Assembly (NCBI RefSeq): GCF_003063545.1
Contig: NZ_NESD01000001.1
Span: 868,001 to 932,000 of the forward strand
Source of the DNA: Limnohabitans sp. Jir61
Lineage (GTDB): Bacteria > Pseudomonadota > Gammaproteobacteria > Burkholderiales > Burkholderiaceae_C
Reading direction: 5' to 3'
Length of the DNA stretch: 64,000 bases
Part shown: positions 34,780-44,002 of the stretch, one piece after another
Layout: each line of letters begins with the position of its first letter
Position numbering within the stretch: the first letter of the stretch is position 1
The notes under the pieces: model-generated
What the model saw: the letters and a program-made list of their open reading frames with translations, nothing else
What the model was told of the DNA's origin: nothing
The model's database searches: none
Position numbers and translations under genes: made by a program

Positions 34780-36681
34780 TTAATCGTGGCTTTCGACCAG
34801 TTTTTGCGGAATCAGGCCCAGCTGCTTGCGCCGCTCAAACAGGGCTTTGTAGCGCTGCATGGCCGTGGGATCGGCGGCGGCTTCGGCGATGGCCTCTTTC
34901 ATTTGGGCATCAAGGCTTTCAAACAAAATTTTGTTCAAGATGCCGCGCAGCTCTAGGCCAGCCTCTTTACGTTGTTGCTCGGGTGTGAGGCTTTCAGGCA
35001 TGGGTTTGCCTTCGTCATCTAGCAAAGGCGTGAAGGCGCTGGCCATGACGCGCAGGGCGAGGTCTTCTGACTCGTGCTCGCGCAGGCCTTCGCGAAGTGA
35101 GCCCCAAGCTTGATGGCCGTGTTCGTGGTGCTGCTGATCGAGCCAAACAAACAACGGGCCGTGGGGTGGGGCGAGTTCACACAACAGGTTGTGGTCTTCG
35201 GTGGAGAGGTCTTCCCACAAGTCCATGTGCGAGAGCAGCACGCGTGCTGCATGGTCTGCACGGCCTTGTGGAATCAGGCGTGTGCCACGCTTATAAGTTT
35301 TGGGCGCGTAGGGCTCGCGCGGTTTGAACTTGGATGCCTTTTTAAATTCACCTGAGCGTGCAGGCGCAACTGCAGGGGCGGGCATCCACAGGTCTTGCAG
35401 CTCGTGGTTGCCAAGGTCTGCCAGCTCTGCGATTTCGCTGAGCAACTGGCGCTTCAAAGCGCCATCGGGCAGGGCCATCCATAGCGGCTTGGCGTTGCTG
35501 GCCATGTGGGCACGTCCCTCGGCTGTGTGCAGGTCGCAGCCTTCGCGGGCCACTTCGATGAGGAAGCGGCTCAGGGGCATGGCTTCGGTCACGCAGTGGG
35601 CAAAAGCTTCTTTGCCAAACTCGCGGATGTAGCTGTCGGGGTCATGCTCGGCGGGCAAGAACAAGAACTTCACGCTGCGCACATCAGTGGCATAGGGCAA
35701 TGCCCCATCGAGCGCCTTGCGTGCAGCGCGGCGGCCTGCGCCATCACCATCAAAGCTGAACACCACGTTGTCGGTGAAGCGAAAAAGTTTTTGCACATGG
35801 TCGGTCGTGCACGCCGTGCCCAGTGTGGCGACCGCATTGGGAAACCCTAATTGCGCCAAAGCCACCACGTCCATGTAGCCTTCGGTCACCAGCACATAGC
35901 CGGCGTCGCGCAGTGCGTTACGGGCTTCAAACAAACCATACAGTTCGCGGCCTTTACTGAACACAGGGGTTTCTGGCGAATTCAAATATTTTGGTGTGCC
36001 CTCAAACAACACGCGGCCACCAAAGCCAATGCACTCGCCTTTGACGTTGCGGATGGGGAACATCACGCGGTCGCGGAAACGGTCGTAGCGTTTTTCTTCT
36101 TCGCCGTCTTCTTGGTTCACGATGACCAAGCCGCTTTCAGCCAGCAGTGGGTCTTGGTAGTCGGGGAACACGCTGGCCAAGCTGCGCCAACCTTCGGGGG
36201 CGTAGCCCAAGCCAAAGTCTTTGGCGATTTGGCCGCTCAGACCACGGCCTTTGAAATACTCAATCGCTTTGGGCGAGTTGCGCAAATGTTTGCGATAAGC
36301 CTCGCCTGCTTTTTCCAACACATCGGTGAGGGTGGCTTGCTTTTGGCGCTGCTCGGCGGCGCGTGCACGATCTTGTGGCGAGGCATCGTCTTCTGGCACT
36401 TGCATGCCGATGTTTTGTGCCAAGTCCTTCACCGCTTCGACGAAGGTCATGCCCGCATGCTCCATCAAGAAGCCAATGGCATTGCCGTTTTTGCCGCAGC
36501 CAAAGCAATGGAAAAACTGCTTGGCAGGGCTCACCGAAAACGACGGCGACTTCTCGCCGTGGAACGGACACAGCCCCATGAAATTGGCCCCGCCTTTTTT
36601 GAGCTGCACATAGCGGCCCACCACCTCGACAACGTCGACGCGGGCTAAAAGCTCTTGGATGAAGGACTGGGGGATGGCCAT
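34780..36681 (-). CDS. dnaG: DNA primase DnaG
   Basis: 633-residue primase. The N-terminal CHC2 zinc finger (CPFHGEKSPSFSVSPAKQ onward, with CFGC) is at about residues 38-65. The Toprim core includes EGYMDVVAL and FDGDGAGRRAA, and there is a C-terminal helicase-binding domain. It makes primers for replication and stands upstream of rpoD, as in many proteobacteria. No Shine-Dalgarno is visible, because a terminator hairpin ends five bases before the ATG. Confidence 0.96.
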   Translation of the reverse strand: MAIPQSFIQELLARVDVVEVVGRYVQLKKGGANFMGLCPFHGEKSPSFSVSPAKQFFHCFGCGKNGNAIGFLMEHAGMTFVEAVKDLAQNIGMQVPEDDASPQDRARAAEQRQKQATLTDVLEKAGEAYRKHLRNSPKAIEYFKGRGLSGQIAKDFGLGYAPEGWRSLASVFPDYQDPLLAESGLVIVNQEDGEEEKRYDRFRDRVMFPIRNVKGECIGFGGRVLFEGTPKYLNSPETPVFSKGRELYGLFEARNALRDAGYVLVTEGYMDVVALAQLGFPNAVATLGTACTTDHVQKLFRFTDNVVFSFDGDGAGRRAARKALDGALPYATDVRSVKFLFLPAEHDPDSYIREFGKEAFAHCVTEAMPLSRFLIEVAREGCDLHTAEGRAHMASNAKPLWMALPDGALKRQLLSEIAELADLGNHELQDLWMPAPAVAPARSGEFKKASKFKPREPYAPKTYKRGTRLIPQGRADHAARVLLSHMDLWEDLSTEDHNLLCELAPPHGPLFVWLDQQHHEHGHQAWGSLREGLREHESEDLALRVMASAFTPLLDDEGKPMPESLTPEQQRKEAGLELRGILNKILFESLDAQMKEAIAEAAADPTAMQRYKALFERRKQLGLIPQKLVESHD

Positions 36682-36685
36682 ATGT

Positions 36686-36723
36686 AAAAAGGGTGAAGCC
36701 TGATTTTAGGCTTCACCCTTTTT
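36686..36723. terminator. Bidirectional terminator abutting the dnaG start
   Basis: AAAAAGGGTGAAGCCT and AGGCTTCACCCTTTTT form a perfect 16-bp inverted repeat around a six-base loop. On the minus strand it ends the HSD10-type gene; its edge is four bases from the dnaG ATG. Confidence 0.9.
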
Positions 36724-36747
36724 CAGAACTTTGAAGAACGTTTTGGC

Positions 36748-37506
36748 TTACTTCGGTGCCAAACGGATCGCACCATCCAAACGAATCACTTCGCCATTGA
36801 GCAAATCATTTTCAAAGATGTGCAGGGCCAGTTTGGCGTAGTCTTGTGGGGTGCCCAAGCGTGAAGGGAAGGGCACGCCTGCGGCGAGGGCGTCTTGCAC
36901 TTCTTGAGGCATGCCAAATAGCATGGGCGTGCCCATGATGCCGGGGGCGATGGTCATGTTGCGAATGCCGTTGCGGGCGAGGTCGCGTGCGATGGGCAGG
37001 GTCATGCCCACGATGCCGCCTTTGGACGCGCTGTAAGCGGCTTGGCCAATTTGGCCGTCGTAGGCGGCGACAGAGGCGGTAGAAATCAACACACCACGCT
37101 CGCCTGTGGCTTCGGGTTCATTGTGGCACATGGCTTCAGAGGCCAAGCGAATCATGTTGAAACTGCCAATGAGGTTGATGGTGATGGTTTTGCTGAAAGA
37201 GGCCAACGCATGTGCGCCGTTTTTGCCCACGGTTTTTTCGGCAGGGGCAATGCCCGCGCAGTTGACCAAGCCCATGAGCTTGCCCAGTGACACGGCTTTG
37301 GCCACCACGGCTTGGCCGTCGGCTTCGTTGCTCACATCGCACTTCACAAAAGCGCCGCCAATGTCTTTGGCCACAGCTTCGCCTTTGTCGGCTTGCATGT
37401 CAGCGATGACCACAATGCCGCCCTTGGCTGCCAGCGCACGTGCCGTGCCTTCGCCCAAGCCTGAGGCTGCGCCAGTGACGATGAAAACTTTGCCTTTGAT
37501 GTCCAT
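36748..37506 (-). CDS. 3-hydroxyacyl-CoA dehydrogenase type 2 (HSD10-like SDR)
   Basis: 252-residue short-chain dehydrogenase: GAASGLG cofactor motif (about residues 12-18), NCAG, catalytic Ser in [11 protein letters not shown] and YSASKGG. The sequence is of the HSD17B10 type that oxidises 2-methyl-3-hydroxybutyryl-CoA in isoleucine breakdown and short-chain 3-hydroxyacyl-CoAs. A LiuR-like palindrome lies 31 bp upstream, consistent with control by branched-chain metabolism. Confidence 0.88.
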   Translation of the reverse strand: MDIKGKVFIVTGAASGLGEGTARALAAKGGIVVIADMQADKGEAVAKDIGGAFVKCDVSNEADGQAVVAKAVSLGKLMGLVNCAGIAPAEKTVGKNGAHALASFSKTITINLIGSFNMIRLASEAMCHNEPEATGERGVLISTASVAAYDGQIGQAAYSASKGGIVGMTLPIARDLARNGIRNMTIAPGIMGTPMLFGMPQEVQDALAAGVPFPSRLGTPQDYAKLALHIFENDLLNGEVIRLDGAIRLAPK

Positions 37507-37536
37507 GAGGGTCTCCTGAATTTAGATGGTTGCTTT

Positions 37537-37552
37537 ACGTTTACGTAAACGT
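37537..37552. promoter_or_regulatory. Perfect 16-bp palindrome, LiuR-like operator
   Basis: ACGTTTACGTAAACGT, perfectly symmetrical, within TTTACGT...ACGTCAA. From memory it resembles the binding motif of the MerR-type regulator LiuR, which controls branched-chain amino acid and acyl-CoA breakdown. Confidence 0.55.
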
Positions 37553-37632
37553 CAATTATGCGGGATGCCGAAGGGTTCTCGTGGCCATCTAGGACAATCC
37601 CTAGTGAATGATTTATCGATTGAGGTTTTTGG

Positions 37633-38520
37633 ATGAAGTTGAGTTGGTTATTGCTTGTGTGTGTTGCAGTGTTGTCTGGGTGTACCTCGCATGGGCCATT
37701 GGCGCCTGTGGACGGCATCAAGACAGACGTCCCTGTCGTTAAACGCGCCCCAAAGTTTGGATTGGCATTGGGCGGCGGCGCAGCGCGTGGCTTTGCACAC
37801 GTAGGTGTGATTCAAGTGCTGGAAGAGGCTGGTATCAAGCCCGACTTGGTGGTGGGCACCTCGGCCGGCAGCGTGGTGGCCGCGTTTTACGCCAGCGGCA
37901 AAGATGGTGCGCAGTTGCAAAAAGCCGCCGAGACCATGGAAGAGGCAACGATTACCGATTGGACCGTGCCCTTGCTTGGGCGCGGCATGATGCGCGGAGA
38001 TGGTTTGGCGCGCTACATCAGCAAGCAAACGGGTGGTCGCCGTATCGAAGAGATGCGTATGCCATTGGGCATCGTGGCGACCGATTTGAAAACAGGCGAG
38101 GGCGTCTTGTTCCAGCGTGGCGATGTCGGCACTGCGGTGCGTGCTTCTAGTGCTGTGCCTTCGGTGTTTGAGCCGGTGCGCATTGGCGCCCGAGAGTTTG
38201 TCGACGGTGGTTTAGTGTCGCCCGTGCCAGTGCGTTATGCGCGCCAGATGGGGGCCGAGTATGTGTTGGCCATCGATATCTCTAGCCCGCCTGAGTCTGG
38301 CAAAACCGGTGACATGTTTGACATCTTGATGCAGACCTTCACCATCATGGGCAAGAGCATCAACACGCTAGAGCTGCGTGATGCCGACCTAGTGGTGCGA
38401 CCCGCCTTACAAGATGTGGGCAGTGCCGATTTCAAAGCGCGCCGCCGCTCCATAGAGGCTGGCCGTGCAGCCATGTTGCAAGCCTTGCCCAAGCTCAAGG
38501 CCGCTTTAGCGCAGCAATAA
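37633..38520 (+). CDS. Patatin-like phospholipase, lipoprotein
   Basis: 295-residue patatin-family lipase. The signal peptide ends in a lipobox (VLSGC, Cys17). The catalytic parts are GGGAARGFAHVG (oxyanion), GTSAG with the Ser nucleophile, and the Asp in VDGGLVSPVP. As a lipoprotein it would be anchored at the cell envelope and act on phospholipids or esters. It is monocistronic by appearance. Confidence 0.9.
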   Translation: MKLSWLLLVCVAVLSGCTSHGPLAPVDGIKTDVPVVKRAPKFGLALGGGAARGFAHVGVIQVLEEAGIKPDLVVGTSAGSVVAAFYASGKDGAQLQKAAETMEEATITDWTVPLLGRGMMRGDGLARYISKQTGGRRIEEMRMPLGIVATDLKTGEGVLFQRGDVGTAVRASSAVPSVFEPVRIGAREFVDGGLVSPVPVRYARQMGAEYVLAIDISSPPESGKTGDMFDILMQTFTIMGKSINTLELRDADLVVRPALQDVGSADFKARRRSIEAGRAAMLQALPKLKAALAQQ

Positions 38521-38529
38521 AGACAAACG

Positions 38530-38559
38530 AAAAAAAGGGGCCCACCTTGCGGCGGGCCC
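38530..38559 (-). terminator. phaP terminator
   Basis: Read on the minus strand: GGGCCCGCC-GCAA-GGTGGGCCC followed by CTTTTTTT. It ends the phasin gene at 38617 and lies just past the convergent patatin gene. Confidence 0.85.
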
Positions 38560-38616
38560 TTGAAGGGATTCTGCACCCTGAGGTGACGAAGAATCCGAGG
38601 AGACAATCGTTACAAA

Positions 38617-39159
38617 TTAACGCTTCTTAGCAGCGCTTTTCGAAGCTTTCACAGCTGTTTCAGTGGCGGATTGGATGTGTGACTCGGCCAAGTCAGCAGC
38701 TTGCTTGACGGCTTTTTGCACAGATTCCACAGCAGTGTTGCTAGCAGTCACGGCTTGCTTGAAGAAAGCCACAGCTTGCTCAGAGCCAGCAGGTGCGTTT
38801 TTCAATGCAGATTCGATGTAAGACTGAACAGCGTTTTGGCCTTCAGCAGCTTTGCCTTCGAGGCCTTTGGTGAATTCAGCGCCAGTGCCTTGAGCGATGT
38901 CATACAGGTGACGGCTGTAAGCAGCAGACTTTTCAGCCAAAGGCTGAACGAAGCTGGTTTGCAAAGCGATCAGTTCTTGAGCGTCTTTCACGGCCAACAC
39001 AGCTTGTGCGTGAGCAGCAGATTCGTTCAAAGCGGCACGGCCAGCAGTGAGGTTGAGTTCAACCAATTTTTCAACGCCAGCGAAGGCTTTGTTTGACAAA
39101 CCGAACAGGTTGTCGAGGTTGGCTTTGTTGGTAGCGGCGAATTGTTCAACGTTGATCAT
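38617..39159 (-). CDS. phaP: Phasin PhaP
   Basis: 180-residue phasin ([36 protein letters not shown] in outline), helical and Ala-rich with a basic Lys/Arg end (SKSAAKKR). This is the usual PhaP1-type sequence of Burkholderiales and is probably the main PHB granule coat protein. GGAG precedes the ATG, and a PhaR-like palindrome lies 35 bp upstream. Confidence 0.93.
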   Translation of the reverse strand: MINVEQFAATNKANLDNLFGLSNKAFAGVEKLVELNLTAGRAALNESAAHAQAVLAVKDAQELIALQTSFVQPLAEKSAAYSRHLYDIAQGTGAEFTKGLEGKAAEGQNAVQSYIESALKNAPAGSEQAVAFFKQAVTASNTAVESVQKAVKQAADLAESHIQSATETAVKASKSAAKKR

Positions 39160-39193
39160 GGTGATACTCCAAAAGTTAAGTGAGCTTGCAAAA

Positions 39194-39212
39194 AATGTTG
39201 CGGTGCAGCATT
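39194..39212. promoter_or_regulatory. Candidate PhaR operator upstream of phaP
   Basis: AATGTTGC-GGT-GCAGCATT, an 8-3-8 inverted repeat with one mismatch and the TGC-N-GCA core expected of PhaR sites. The repressor PhaR is encoded at 62772. Confidence 0.5.
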
Positions 39213-39372
39213 GGGATGAAGTTTAGGGTTATCCCGTGGGTTTGCAAGAGGGTTTGGGGCTTTGAAGTCCTGTTTAGAGGTGACGTTCTAAAACCGGAGG
39301 TTTCATCCAACATTCGAAGGTTTTTCTAAATTGGCCACAATTGAGCCTTGTTTCATGCGGTTTCCAAGGGCT

Positions 39373-40308
39373 ATGCGCGCTTTTTATTCGGACCAGTTTG
39401 TATTGCCCTTGCCGCAAGGCCATCGTTTTCCGATGGCCAAGTACCGCCTCTTGCGTGACCGGTTGAGTGCCGAAATGCCTGAAGTGGTCCTAGAGGTCGC
39501 CCCGCCCGCGAGCGATGGCGAGCTGGCATTGGTTCATACGCCCAGTTACATCCAATCGGTGGAGCAAGGCACGTTGACAGAGGCTCAACAAAAAGAAATT
39601 GGGTTTCCATGGACGCCCGCGATGGTTGAGCGATCACGCCGCTCAGCAGGTGCCACGGTGATGGCCGCACGCGCAGCCTTGTTTGGCGGGCAAGGCGTGG
39701 CGGCCAATTTGGCAGGTGGCACGCACCATGCCTATGCAGACAAAGGCAGCGGCTTTTGCGTGTTCAACGATGCAGCCGTGGCCACGCGCCTCATGCAAGC
39801 CGAGTGGGGGCGCGTGTACAAGCAGCCTTTGAAAGTGGCCATCATCGATTTGGATGTGCACCAAGGCAACGGCACAGCGCGCATTTTTGAGCGAGACGAA
39901 AAGGTGTTCACCTTGTCCATGCATGGCGCTCGTAACTTTCCATTCGACAAAGAAACCAGCGATTTAGACATTGATCTGCCCGATGGCTGCAACGATGCGA
40001 TGTATCTAGAGGGCTTAGAGTATGCCTTGGCCGAGCTAGAGGCCCGTTTCTCGCCAGGACTGGTGATTTACCTTGCTGGTGCTGATCCGCACGAGGGCGA
40101 CCGACTAGGAAGGCTCAAACTGAGCTTTGATGGCCTAGAAGCCCGCGACCGCCGTGTGTTCGACTGGGCATGGTCTAAGCGCATTCCCTTGGCCTTCTCA
40201 ATGGCAGGGGGCTATGGTCGCGAAATGGCTGACACAGTTCAGGCACAAGTCAACACTTACCGTGTCGCCTATGCGTACTGGCGACGCTGGCAAAATCTGT
40301 CTCAATGA
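39373..40308 (+). CDS. Histone-deacetylase-family amidohydrolase
   Basis: 311-residue zinc deacetylase fold. Visible are GGTHHAYADKGSGFCVFNDAAVA (His-His dyad), the metal-binding DLDVHQGNG and the later Asp in AGADPHEGD. Bacterial members deacetylate acetylpolyamines or proteins (AcuC-like). I set the start at 39373 (AAGGG before it) and reject a 14-codon longer TTG frame. First gene of a long plus-strand operon. Confidence 0.88.
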   Translation: MRAFYSDQFVLPLPQGHRFPMAKYRLLRDRLSAEMPEVVLEVAPPASDGELALVHTPSYIQSVEQGTLTEAQQKEIGFPWTPAMVERSRRSAGATVMAARAALFGGQGVAANLAGGTHHAYADKGSGFCVFNDAAVATRLMQAEWGRVYKQPLKVAIIDLDVHQGNGTARIFERDEKVFTLSMHGARNFPFDKETSDLDIDLPDGCNDAMYLEGLEYALAELEARFSPGLVIYLAGADPHEGDRLGRLKLSFDGLEARDRRVFDWAWSKRIPLAFSMAGGYGREMADTVQAQVNTYRVAYAYWRRWQNLSQ

Positions 40309-40754
40309 GTTCCGCACTTACTTCCCGCCCACAACCCGAATCGCGCAGCACCTTCAAGGTGTTTCGTCGCATCGACACGCGTTGGATGGACAACGATGTG
40401 TATGGCCATGTCAACAACGTCGTGTACTACAGCTGGTTTGACACAGCTGTCAACGCGCACTTGATTGAGCAGGGTGCATTGGACATTCACCACGGCGAGA
40501 CCATTGGCTTGGTGATTGAAACCCAGTGCAACTACTTTGCACCGCTCGCATTTCCGCAAACCATCGAAGCCGGTATTCGCGTGGCGAAGTTGGGAAGTTC
40601 AAGCGTGCGCTACGAAATAGGTTTGTTTGCGCAAGGCGAAGACCTCTGCGCCGCACGCGGCCACTTTGTGCACGTGTACGTCGATAAAGAAAACCGTCGG
40701 CCTGTGAAGGCCTTGCCTTTGAAATTAAAAACAGTCTTGGAGACACTTGTATGA
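40305..40754 (+). CDS. Acyl-CoA thioesterase, 4-hydroxybenzoyl-CoA thioesterase-like
   Basis: 149-residue hotdog-fold protein with the family catalytic segment (RWMDNDVYGHVNNVVYYSWFDTAVN). It hydrolyses an acyl-CoA; the chain is not readable. The start overlaps the previous stop by four bases, and the stop overlaps the nitroreductase start, so translation is coupled. Confidence 0.88.
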   Translation: MSSALTSRPQPESRSTFKVFRRIDTRWMDNDVYGHVNNVVYYSWFDTAVNAHLIEQGALDIHHGETIGLVIETQCNYFAPLAFPQTIEAGIRVAKLGSSSVRYEIGLFAQGEDLCAARGHFVHVYVDKENRRPVKALPLKLKTVLETLV

Positions 40755-41458
40755 CCAACCCAGCCCATATTGCAGCTGTTGACCACGCCATCACTTCACG
40801 CATGTCTGCACGTGCATTTACGCAGCAAGAGGTGTCACGCGAACTCATCACCGAAATTTTGCAAGTCGCCAGTCGCGCACCTTCGGGCACCAACACCCAG
40901 CCCTGGAAGGTCTATGTGTTGCAAGGCGCTAAACGTGATTCGTTGGTCGACAAAGTGTGTGCTGCTCACGAAGCCATGCGCGCGAACCCAGAAGTGGCCA
41001 AACAGTACACCGAGCAATACGACTATTACCCTGCGCAATGGGTCAGCCCCTACATCGACCGTCGTCGTGAGAACGGCTGGAGCCTTTACGGTTTGTTGGG
41101 CATTGGCAAAGCCGACAAAGACCGCATGCACGAGCAACAGCAACGCAATTTCAAGTTTTTCGATGCACCTGTGGGCCTGATGTTCACCATCGACCCCATC
41201 ATGGGCCGTGGCTCGTTGTTTGACTACGGCATGTTTGTGCAAAACATCATGTTGGCAGCGCGTGCGCGTGGCTTACACACCTGCCCACAGGCAGCGTGGA
41301 ATGGCTTTCACAGCATCATCCTGCCGCACATCGGTGCGGGCGAGGGTGAGATGATGGTGTGCGGCATGTCGCTGGGCTATGCCGATGAGAGCGACAAAGT
41401 CAACACACTGGTCACGCCTCGCGTGCCTGTGAATGAGTTCACCCACTGGGTGGCCTGA
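40751..41458 (+). CDS. Nitroreductase family protein
   Basis: 235-residue FMN-dependent NAD(P)H oxidoreductase (SRMSARAFTQQEVSRELI; RAPSGTNTQPWKVYVL). It reduces nitro groups or quinones. Length and motif are normal for the family. Confidence 0.9.
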   Translation: MTNPAHIAAVDHAITSRMSARAFTQQEVSRELITEILQVASRAPSGTNTQPWKVYVLQGAKRDSLVDKVCAAHEAMRANPEVAKQYTEQYDYYPAQWVSPYIDRRRENGWSLYGLLGIGKADKDRMHEQQQRNFKFFDAPVGLMFTIDPIMGRGSLFDYGMFVQNIMLAARARGLHTCPQAAWNGFHSIILPHIGAGEGEMMVCGMSLGYADESDKVNTLVTPRVPVNEFTHWVA

Positions 41459-41477
41459 GTTTTTTAGTTAGTTTGCG

Positions 41478-42662
41478 ATGATCATCACCAGCCTTCTCGA
41501 CACCGACCTGTATAAATTCACCATGATGCAGGCTGTGCTGCATCAGTTTCCGAGTGCGCAGGTGTCATACAAGTTCAAGTGCCGCAACCCCGGTGTGGAT
41601 TTGGCGCCGTACGTGCAAGAAATTCGTGACGAAATTCGCTCGCTGTGCAGCTTGCATTTCCAAGATGCGGAGTTGTCATGGTTGCGTAGCCTGCGTTTCA
41701 TCAAGAGCGACTTTGTCGATTTCTTGGGGCTGTTTCGGCTGAACGAAAAATACATTCAGGTGAATGCGTTGTCGAACGGTGAGATTGACATCAGCATTCA
41801 AGGCCCTTGGCTGCACACCATTCTTTTTGAGATTCCGGTGTTGGCCATCGTCAACGAGGTGTACTTTCGCAACACGCAAAAAGTGCCGGACTTTTTGGAA
41901 GGCCGCAAGCGGCTTGACCAAAAGATCGATGCCTTGCATGCCGAGCGTTTGAGTGATTTGAAAATTGCCGATTACGGCACGCGTCGCCGCTTCTCCAGAG
42001 CATGGCACGAAGAGCTGTTGCGTGTGTTGACCTCCAAACTCGGCACTGGCCCCAAAGGTCAGTTTGCTGGCACGAGCAACGCTTTGTTTGCAATGAAGCT
42101 TGGCCTCACACCCTTGGGCACGATGGCGCATGAATATTTGCAAGCTTGCCAAGCCCTGGGCCCACGTCTGCGTGACAGCCAAGTGTTTGGGTTCGAGACC
42201 TGGGCACGCGAATACCGCGGTGACTTAGGCATTGCACTGAGCGATGTGTATGGCATTGAGCCCTTCCTGCGCGACTTTGATATGTACTTTTGCAAGCTGT
42301 TCGATGGCGCACGTCACGACAGTGGGGACCCTTTCACCTGGGGCGAGCGCATGATTGCCCACTACCGCAACAACCGCGTGGACCCACTCACCAAAACGCT
42401 GATTTTTTCGGATGGCTTGACCGTCGAAAAAACCATTGCGCTTTACCAACAGTTCCGTGGCCGCTGCCAACTCGCGTTTGGCATTGGCACCAACTTGACC
42501 AACGACTTAGGCTATGAGCCTTTGCAAATCGTCATCAAGATGACGCAGTGCAATGGTCAGCCTGTGGCCAAGCTCTCAGACACGCCGTCTAAGAACATGT
42601 GTGAAGACGAAAAGTACTTGGCCTATTTACGTCAAGTGTTTGATATTGCGCAACCCACCTAA
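41478..42662 (+). CDS. pncB: Nicotinate phosphoribosyltransferase
   Basis: 394-residue PncB with the typical start ([18 protein letters not shown]), the TMAHEYLQA segment holding the phosphorylated His, and GIGTNLTND. It makes nicotinate mononucleotide from nicotinate in NAD salvage. It lies within the operon with the nitroreductase upstream. Confidence 0.96.
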   Translation: MIITSLLDTDLYKFTMMQAVLHQFPSAQVSYKFKCRNPGVDLAPYVQEIRDEIRSLCSLHFQDAELSWLRSLRFIKSDFVDFLGLFRLNEKYIQVNALSNGEIDISIQGPWLHTILFEIPVLAIVNEVYFRNTQKVPDFLEGRKRLDQKIDALHAERLSDLKIADYGTRRRFSRAWHEELLRVLTSKLGTGPKGQFAGTSNALFAMKLGLTPLGTMAHEYLQACQALGPRLRDSQVFGFETWAREYRGDLGIALSDVYGIEPFLRDFDMYFCKLFDGARHDSGDPFTWGERMIAHYRNNRVDPLTKTLIFSDGLTVEKTIALYQQFRGRCQLAFGIGTNLTNDLGYEPLQIVIKMTQCNGQPVAKLSDTPSKNMCEDEKYLAYLRQVFDIAQPT

Positions 42663-42670
42663 ATGTTGAC

Positions 42671-43999
42671 ATGAAATACCTCAAAGTTGCTTTTGTGTTT
42701 GCACTCGCGTTTGGGGTGAACACGTTAGCGCCTGATTTGCTTGCTCATATGGCACGTCTAGATGGCTCAGAAGCATCAATTGCATCAACGCTGTGGTGCT
42801 TGGGTTTGTTTCTGGTGTTTGGTTGGCTGTGCAGCAAGGTTGCTGAAGGCACAGTGTTTCCAAGTTTTACCTTGCAGTTGTTGGTTGGCATCTTCTTGCA
42901 CGAGGCGCTGGCGCCTTTGTCGGCGCAGTTGGTGTTGGCCGTGGTGGTGTGTACGGCACTGGCTGCCATCATTTTGAAGTCGGGCGGCGATGAGATTGAA
43001 CGCAAAGATTTTTTGAAGATTGCGTTTCCAACTTTGATGATTGCCACCGTGGGTTACTTGGTGACGTTTTTCATCATGTTCCCTGTGTTGCTGTGGTTGG
43101 GCTTAGATAGCAAAACGGCTGCGCTTTTATCAGCCATCATTGGTTCTACTGACCCCGCTGCCTTGATTCCTACGCTCAAAACCTTGGTGTTCAAGTCGCA
43201 GTTCAAGCAGGTGTCCAACCTTTCAGTGGCCGAGAGTGCGCTAAACGATGCTGTAGGGGCCATCTTCACTGGGGCGATTGCCACCATGATTTTGGGCGAG
43301 GTGAACATAGACAACGTGGGCGCCTTGGCCGCCGGATTATTCAGTGGTGACAACTTGCGTTTGCTTGCAGCGCAGTTTGGTTTTGGTGTTGTAGCAGGTG
43401 TGGTGGGTTGGTTTGGCATGTATGCCTTCGAGCGCTACAAATCGAAACATAACGATGCGGGAAAGTTCGATGTGCCCTATGACTTTGCGCTGGTGTTGGC
43501 CGTACCTTTGGTCACGTTCGTGTTGGCGCAGTTGATTCATGGCAATGGATTCTTGGCTGCGTTCATTGCAGGCTTGTTGGCCAATTTCAACCATGGCACA
43601 CATTACTTTCATGGCTTGTTGCACAACCTAGAAGTGAAGATTGAAAGCGTGGCTAAGCCCACCATCTTCATGATGGTGGGACCGTTTGTGGCATTGCAAC
43701 AGTTGGCCGACACTGCCATGTTGGGGTTGCTGGTGTCTTTGGCTTTCATGGTGTTAGCGCGGCCTATGGCGGTCTTTGTGTCGCTGTTGCCCACATCGAT
43801 CAGTCGACAAGAAAAATTGTTTTTATGCGCTGTGCGCGAAACTGGTGTCATCCCTGTTGTCTTGGCGGTTGTCACAGTGGCTCAGTTTCCGGATATGACG
43901 CAACTCATGCCATTGACTGCTTGGGTTGTGATTTGGACATTGACCTTGCTGCCTGCGCTAACTCCTTGGTGGGCTAAAAAATTAAACATGATTGAGTAA
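42671..43999 (+). CDS. CPA1-type Na+/H+ antiporter
   Basis: 442-residue inner-membrane protein with about twelve hydrophobic segments. The GSTDPAALIPTLK and SVAESALNDAVGAIFTG motifs, with an Asn-Asp pair, point to the CPA1 (NhaP-like) electroneutral group. It exchanges Na+ or K+ for H+. No regulatory TrkA domain is present. Confidence 0.87.
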   Translation: MKYLKVAFVFALAFGVNTLAPDLLAHMARLDGSEASIASTLWCLGLFLVFGWLCSKVAEGTVFPSFTLQLLVGIFLHEALAPLSAQLVLAVVVCTALAAIILKSGGDEIERKDFLKIAFPTLMIATVGYLVTFFIMFPVLLWLGLDSKTAALLSAIIGSTDPAALIPTLKTLVFKSQFKQVSNLSVAESALNDAVGAIFTGAIATMILGEVNIDNVGALAAGLFSGDNLRLLAAQFGFGVVAGVVGWFGMYAFERYKSKHNDAGKFDVPYDFALVLAVPLVTFVLAQLIHGNGFLAAFIAGLLANFNHGTHYFHGLLHNLEVKIESVAKPTIFMMVGPFVALQQLADTAMLGLLVSLAFMVLARPMAVFVSLLPTSISRQEKLFLCAVRETGVIPVVLAVVTVAQFPDMTQLMPLTAWVVIWTLTLLPALTPWWAKKLNMIE

Positions 44000-44002
44000 T
44001 CT

